DNA from: CAVVIO01 sp963748095
Lineage (GTDB): Bacteria > Bacteroidota > Bacteroidia > Bacteroidales > UBA10428
DNA length: 64,000 bases
NCBI GenBank assembly: GCA_963748095.1
Contig: CAVVIO010000003.1
Location: 62,001 to 126,000, forward strand
Direction of reading: 5' to 3'
The position numbers and the translations under genes were made by a program. Shown here in pieces: positions 59,788 to 64,000 of this stretch. Under the pieces are notes generated by a model. The model had not been told where the DNA came from. It did not search any database and saw only the letters and a program-made list of their open reading frames with translations. Each line of letters opens with the position of its first letter. Position 1 is the stretch's first letter.

Positions 59788-59908
59788 CGAATTTAATTCG
59801 CATGCATAAGCAATTGGTACATACATGCTGTCCGTGGCCCAGTTCGGCTAGGGCCAGCTAAATAAGGCCTTTCTGAATTGCATTCATTCACCACTAGAGA
59901 GTGAATAC
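59788..59908. repeat. Cluster of short palindromes in a non-coding gap
   Basis: Three inverted repeats lie in sequence: CGAATTtAATTCG (59788-59800), TGGCCC with GGGCCA around a 10-base loop (59835-59856), and ATTCAC with GTGAAT (59886-59906). None is followed by a T run. The patch is GC-richer than its surroundings and may be a decayed repeat or mobile element. Confidence 0.4.
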
Positions 59909-60008
59909 ACTTTGCATACCGAATAAAAATAATCAGCTTTGGATTATAGGGCAGGGTCATTTGGAATCAACCCAAAAAAAAGTATTTTAGCATCTATAAA
60001 ATCCGAAC

Positions 60009-61650
60009 ATGGTGCAGCTTACAAACCGGCATAAACGATTCGCAATCCCTGAAAATATCATTGCTTCATTAAATTTGAATAACGGCATCTTACCTTTAAT
60101 ATTGGTTTTTTGTATACCGGTACTTCTTTATTTGCAAACCCTTACTTTCGGGTTTACTTATTTTGATGATGATAAGATCATCATTAACAATATCGCGATT
60201 TCTTTCTGATTTTAAAAATTTCATTCAGGCGTTTCACACGGATGCATTTATTGAAAATACAGGTTATTTATATCGTCCGCTGCAAGTCGTATCTTACATG
60301 ACAGATATATTTTTATCGGGCGGTAACAATACATGGATGTATCATCTTTCAAATGTTTTGTTACTGGGGCTGATTGCCTGTATGCTTTATCTGTTGCTAA
60401 AACGGTTTTTAATACCGCCAAAATTAGCATTGTTAAGTACCCTGATTTATTGCGCACATCCTCTTTTTGTGTCTTTCGTTGCCTGGATACCGGCAAGAGG
60501 AGATTTACTGCTGACGTTGTTCTCGTTATTGTCGTTTTTACTTTTTATTGATTATTTACGAAAGAAAAAGACCGCGTATTTGATATTCCATTGGGTGACA
60601 TTTACAATTGCCCTGTTTTGTAAAGAAACCGCCGCGTTCCTGCCATTCCTTTTTATTTTATATTTTTTCACTTTTTCATCAGGGGAATATCATTGGAAAA
60701 AAATTCTTTACATTATTCCACTATATATTGTTTCCGGAGTATTCTGGCTTTGGATGCGACCCGGGGCAATTCAGGATGTTTCAATCTGGAATAATGTGTT
60801 AGGGGCATTTGGTAAGGATAAAATAATTGGCCTTACACCCTTCCTTTTAAATTTACGCACAATACCGGAATCGCTGGCTGGTTTTTTTATTCCTGTAAAT
60901 ATTGCACCGATTCCTGGTTTTTCACTTAGCCGTACCTTAATTGGTGCGGGAATAATAGCGATAATAATTTTCCTGTTTTTCAGGAATCCGGAAAGATCAA
61001 AAAAAGAAAAACTATTTTGTTTCGCATGGTTTCTGTTAACAATAATTCCAACAATGTTGGTTAAAGTGAAGGTTATAGATTACCTGGATCATCGATTTTT
61101 TCTTCCGCTGATAGGAATATTATTATTTGTACTATTTTCTTTACCTAAGAAATGGTTTGAAAAAGGGGACATTAAAAAACCCTGGATAATGGTGGCTGTA
61201 TTTTTAATTCTTTCAGTTTTCACTTTCATTAATTCCAGGGCTTATTCCGATCCGATGACTTTTGATAATTCAGCTATATCCAAAAATCCGGATAGCGCCT
61301 TAGCCTATAATAACCGTGGTGCTTTGTACCATAAGCGTGGATTATTGGACAGAGCTGTTAGTGATTACACAAAGGCTATACATATTCAGCCGGATTATGT
61401 CAATCCGTATAATGCCCGGGCCAATGCTTACTATCTACAAAAAAATTATGCGAAAGCAATAGCCGATTTTTCAAAAGTTATAGAATTGAAGGCGGCGGAT
61501 GCCAACACTTATAATACCCGCGGAGCATCTTACTTACATTTGGGATTGTATGAAAAAGCCTGTCCCGATTTTGAAAAAGCAGAAGAACTGGGATCGAAGT
61601 CGGCGACGATCAACCTTGCCAGGTTTTGCGGGAAAACTACAAGGCATTGA
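60009..61650 (+). pseudogene. DUF1736/TPR membrane glycosyltransferase-like protein, frameshifted
   Basis: Two frames combine to a protein of about 546 residues. The first (60009 to about 60196) has an N-terminal helix and the conserved YFDDDKIIINN motif of TMTC-like O-mannosyltransferases. The second (from about 60200) has the rest: many membrane helices, CAHPLFVSFVAWIPARGDLL, the DUF1736-like FCKETAAFLPFLF, and three C-terminal TPR repeats (ALAYNNRGALYHKRGLLDRA and so on). One extra base near 60196-60201 (ATCGCGATTTC) separates INNIA from FLSDFKNF. It may transfer sugars to exported proteins. Confidence 0.72.
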
Positions 61651-61789
61651 ATCACAGAAGCCGGAAACAGCTAACTTTCTTTACAGAATCAATCATTTAA
61701 TAATTTCATTAGATACATCCGGAATTTATAAAGGAGTTTTTAATCTTTTATTCTATACTTTTGTTTAGATATTATCAAATCGTATATAT

Positions 61790-62491
61790 ATGAAAAAAAT
61801 TGGTATCATTGGAGGGCTTGGCCCGGAAGCAACTGTTGATTATTACAACGGGATTATTAATAGTTTTAAAAAGAAAAGTAGTGATCTTAATTACCCTGAG
61901 ATTATTATTTACAGTGTGAATATGTCGGAGTTTCTGGATTTAATGAAGAAAAAGCAATACGATATGGTTGTGACACTGCTTTCCCGGAAGATCGGTTCGC
62001 TTAAAAAAGCCGGAGCCGATTTTGTTGCTATTACAGCTAATACGCCACATCTGCTTTTCGATGAAATTGAAAAAAGATCGGAACTGCCATTGATCAGTAT
62101 CGTGGAGGCAACATGCCGGTATGCTAAAAAATCGGGGTTGAAGAAACCCGGTTTGCTCGGTACTGGTTTTACCATGCGCGAGACTTTTTTCCAGGAAGTA
62201 TTCAGCAGGGAAGGCCTGGAAATCGAAATTCCAGTCAGTGAAGACAGGGATTGGATCCATGAGAAATTATTTACAGAGATCGAACTGGGGATTTTCAAAG
62301 ATGAAACAAGGGACGGACTGGAAAAAATTATTGGAAAAATGAAAAATGAAAATGCAGTTGATTCGGTGATCCTGGGATGTACCGAATTACCATTAATTCT
62401 GGAAGAAAAGTCCTATTCAGGTATACCGGCGCTGAATACCACACAAATTCATGTAGACGAGATCGTGAAATATTGTATGAATGAAAATTGA
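61790..62491 (+). CDS. Aspartate/glutamate racemase-family protein lacking the first catalytic Cys
   Basis: The 233-residue protein begins KIGIIGGLGPEATVDYYNGI, a signature of the family. The second catalytic Cys is in VILGCTELPLIL. The first Cys, normally in a CNT-H motif, is replaced: the sequence reads ITANTPHLLFDEI, with Ala at that position. Some broad-specificity racemases (YgeA) carry Thr there, but Ala cannot act as base. The protein may be a hydrolase, a one-directional enzyme or inactive. The Rof gene starts 17 bases later. Confidence 0.85.
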   Translation: MKKIGIIGGLGPEATVDYYNGIINSFKKKSSDLNYPEIIIYSVNMSEFLDLMKKKQYDMVVTLLSRKIGSLKKAGADFVAITANTPHLLFDEIEKRSELPLISIVEATCRYAKKSGLKKPGLLGTGFTMRETFFQEVFSREGLEIEIPVSEDRDWIHEKLFTEIELGIFKDETRDGLEKIIGKMKNENAVDSVILGCTELPLILEEKSYSGIPALNTTQIHVDEIVKYCMNEN

Positions 62492-62508
62492 ATAAAAAGG
62501 AGGGAAAT

Positions 62509-62763
62509 ATGAAAAGTGAATACACACCTGTTGACTGCTTGTTTTATGATATCCTTGAGGCAGTTGTAATAAAAAAACAGGAAACCGACATTTCTTATTT
62601 CAGTGAGGATGGGAACGAACATCAATTGCACGGAATAATAAGGGATATTGTAACATTAAAAAACAAAGGTGAATATATTGTATTAAATAATGACGAAAAA
62701 ATCCGGCTTGACCGAATTATTACTCTTGATGGTAAAACCGGACCGGCTATAGACAAAATCTAG
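62509..62763 (+). CDS. rof: Rof-family Rho-binding antiterminator
   Basis: The 84-residue protein matches the Rof (YaeO) pattern: YTPVDCLFYDILEAVV near the N-terminus and EYIVLNNDEKIRLDRII near the C-terminus. E. coli Rof binds Rho and blocks its RNA entry, relieving Rho termination. It has an unusually strong Shine-Dalgarno (AAGGAGGG at 62497-62504) five bases upstream of the ATG, rare for this phylum. Its stop overlaps that of the Rrf2 gene by four bases, convergently. Confidence 0.75.
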   Translation: MKSEYTPVDCLFYDILEAVVIKKQETDISYFSEDGNEHQLHGIIRDIVTLKNKGEYIVLNNDEKIRLDRIITLDGKTGPAIDKI

Positions 62764-63203
62764 CTAACAGGCATCCTGTTCAATACGGCATCGCCCCTTT
62801 TTACCTTAGCGGCAAAAGATTGTATGGATTCGCTTTGCACCAGGTGGGTAAAATCGTCCCGTATCTGTTTATATTCATTGTGAAAAGGGCACGGATTCGA
62901 AGCATTACAGTTTTTCAATCCGAAACCGCATTTATCAAAGAATTTTTTGCCTTCCACGGCAACAATCACAGAATAAATGGAAAGATTGCGGTCCTCAGTT
63001 TCAAAAAAGAATCCACCACCTCTTCCTTTCATCGAGCCGATGATTCCCTGGCGGGTAAGGATCTGTAATATCTTGGCTGTAAACGATTCAGGGGAGTCTA
63101 TCTCTTTGGCAATTTCTTTGAACCCTGGCCGTTTGCCTTCTGAATTCTTCATTTCGATATATACCAGTGCCCGGATAGCATATTCAGTTGCTTTTGTTAA
63201 CAT
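62760..63203 (-). CDS. Rrf2-family regulator, candidate NsrR-like NO sensor
   Basis: The 147-residue protein has the Rrf2 winged helix (LTKATEYAIRALVYIEMKN, then SPESFTAKILQILTRQGII and MKGRGGGFFF). Three cysteines lie in CGFGLKNCNASNPCPFH, spaced C-x6-C-x5-C, fit to bind an Fe-S cluster as in IscR and NsrR. A DUF488 gene and the start of a nitric-oxide reductase lie nearby, and a palindrome precedes the latter. I infer a role in NO sensing. A second 15-base palindrome lies about 80 bases upstream of its start. Confidence 0.85.
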   Translation of the reverse strand: MLTKATEYAIRALVYIEMKNSEGKRPGFKEIAKEIDSPESFTAKILQILTRQGIIGSMKGRGGGFFFETEDRNLSIYSVIVAVEGKKFFDKCGFGLKNCNASNPCPFHNEYKQIRDDFTHLVQSESIQSFAAKVKRGDAVLNRMPVS

Positions 63204-63281
63204 TTGTTACTTTTCCCCAATTAAAAAATATTTATCTGTACCTGTTAATGTGTAAAATTTAAACGAACCGTTTATTTTCCA

Positions 63282-63296
63282 TGCAGATAATCTGCA
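63282..63296. promoter_or_regulatory. 15-base perfect palindrome upstream of the Rrf2 gene
   Basis: TGCAGAT-a-ATCTGCA is a perfect 7-1-7 inverted repeat with no T run, so it looks like an operator rather than a terminator. Position (about 80 bases before the Rrf2 start) suits autoregulation or another regulator. Confidence 0.45.
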
Positions 63297-63444
63297 CTAT
63301 ATTTCATTCAAATTCATAAACCAGTATTAAAATGATTTAGGACTTGGGAGGATGATCTTTATTAATGACAAAGATAGGAAAAAATATAAAAAGACAAACT
63401 AGTCCATAAAAGCAACTCCGCAATTATAATTATGAATGGAAATT

Positions 63445-63801
63445 TTAATGTTGATTGGTACAAATTTCTTCGATATATTCCCTGAGAACTATTGCCTGGT
63501 TATGTAATTCATCCTTTGCTCCGAACAATAATATTAGCGAATTATGTTCCATCACCAGTTGTATTAGTTTTTCAATTTCAGGATTATCATTTAATTCCAT
63601 TCTATACTTTTTCTTGAATTCATCGAATCTTTCAGGATCATGCCCGAACCACTTCCTGAGTGCATCACTTGGCGCTACTTCCTTCATCCAGATATCAACA
63701 GGGGCATCCATTCTCCTGATTCCCCTTGGCCAAATTTTATCTACCAGTACACGGTATCCATTTTCAATGTTACTGGAATATATCCGTTGAATTTTGATCA
63801 T
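63445..63801 (-). CDS. DUF488-family protein (YeaO-like)
   Basis: The 118-residue protein has DUF488 signatures: GYRVLVDKIWPRGI, RKWFGHDPERFDEFKKKY and LILLFGAKDELHNQAIVL. Function is unsettled; some members bind metals or ligands and occur near redox and NO-related genes. It is divergent from the nitric-oxide reductase gene and shares its 94-base control region. Confidence 0.87.
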   Translation of the reverse strand: MIKIQRIYSSNIENGYRVLVDKIWPRGIRRMDAPVDIWMKEVAPSDALRKWFGHDPERFDEFKKKYRMELNDNPEIEKLIQLVMEHNSLILLFGAKDELHNQAIVLREYIEEICTNQH

Positions 63802-63843
63802 TGTAGAATAAAAAAGCTATTGTAAATTTTGAAATTAATAATT

Positions 63844-63866
63844 TTTTTATCTTTGAAAGATAAAAA
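63844..63866. promoter_or_regulatory. 23-base perfect palindrome overlapping the nitric-oxide reductase promoter
   Basis: TTTTTATCTTT-g-AAAGATAAAAA is a perfect 11-1-11 inverted repeat. NsrR operators in Proteobacteria have the same 11-1-11 layout, though a different sequence. The repeat contains TATCTTTG (63848-63855), a match to the -7 consensus, with TTTG at 63828-63831 as a possible -33 element (spacer 16, slightly short). A repressor bound here would block the promoter. Confidence 0.6.
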
Positions 63867-63895
63867 GACATTTAAATCCATTAAAGTTAACAATT

Positions 63896-64000
63896 ATGAA
63901 TACAAAAAAGTTGTGGATAGGTTTTATACTTGTAATGTTTATTTCTTTCAGTGTACTATTATTTTTTGGCATGGAGATTTACCGGGAAGCTCCTCCGGTG
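63896..64000 (+). CDS. norB: Nitric-oxide reductase (NorB-type), N-terminal fragment
   Basis: Thirty-five codons run from an ATG at 63896 to the window edge. After a first transmembrane helix (LWIGFILVMFISFSVLLFF) comes GMEIYREAPPV, the region typical of the quinol-type NorB start, where the cytochrome-like periplasmic extension begins. The rest is outside the window. An Rrf2 regulator and a palindrome upstream support a NO-detoxification role. Confidence 0.62.
   Translation, partial: MNTKKLWIGFILVMFISFSVLLFFGMEIYREAPPV

Noticed and set aside
59821..59880. GC-rich stretch that could suggest a tRNA or small RNA
   Set aside because: The arms do not fold into a cloverleaf, and no T-loop consensus (GTTCRANNC) or A-box is present.

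Overview
The window comes from a Bacteroidota chromosome, probably a Bacteroidales/Marinilabiliales-like lineage. The evidence is a fused MurF-alanine racemase, the gliding lipoprotein GldB, type IX secretion (T9SS) proteins of the PorE and PorT types, a cargo protein with a C-terminal T9SS sorting domain, a DUF5686 protein, -7 boxes of the TAnnTTTG type and mostly absent Shine-Dalgarno sequences. I see no rRNA, tRNA, CRISPR array, insertion sequence or prophage. The first and last genes are cut by the window edges.

Layout. 1-10 kb: a partial gene, a PorE-type OmpA protein, an amino-acid permease, a YjjG-like phosphatase, a frameshifted DUF5020 protein, a purine permease, then gldB followed by a frameshifted M1 peptidase. 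10-24.8 kb: housekeeping genes (rpmH, a PASTA protein, a frameshifted T9SS cargo, an RluD-type synthase, a DUF5686 protein, era, der, dnaB, ispE) and a biotin carrier plus acyl-CoA carboxylase pair. 25-32 kb: an LptF/LptG-type permease with tgt, then a glycosyltransferase, an ECF sigma factor, rsmG, a PorT-like barrel and nadE. 32-40 kb: a Crp-type regulator, an orphan sugar-binding protein, three LPS-type glycosyltransferases, murF-alr and tdk. 40-42.6 kb: a conserved hypothetical overlapping rsmI, then a Ca2+/Na+ antiporter.

42.7-46.4 kb holds the most distinctive module. It has an abundant-looking helical lipoprotein, two L,D-transpeptidase-fold (YkuD) proteins, a membrane-anchored unknown and a 40-residue membrane microprotein, all on the minus strand. 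Beside it lie an ECF sigma factor and a cytoplasmic PepSY-like protein. I infer a Braun-lipoprotein-like system linking outer membrane and peptidoglycan. 47.8-55 kb: a membrane LytTR regulator, a DUF6051 hydrolase-like protein, a frameshifted GH2 glycosidase lipoprotein and a sulfide:quinone reductase with a 52-residue partner. 55-62 kb: a small barrel, an FtsX-like permease, an ECF sigma factor with a membrane partner and a frameshifted DUF1736/TPR protein, separated by palindrome-rich gaps. 62-64 kb: an aspartate/glutamate racemase-like protein, a Rof-type Rho antiterminator, an Rrf2 regulator, a DUF488 protein and the start of a nitric-oxide reductase. A perfect 11-1-11 palindrome precedes the reductase, which suggests a nitrosative-stress locus.

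Six genes carry seven apparent single-base frameshifts, and all six encode exported or membrane proteins. Either the assembly has indel errors or envelope genes are decaying here. All product names come from reading the translations, without database searches.
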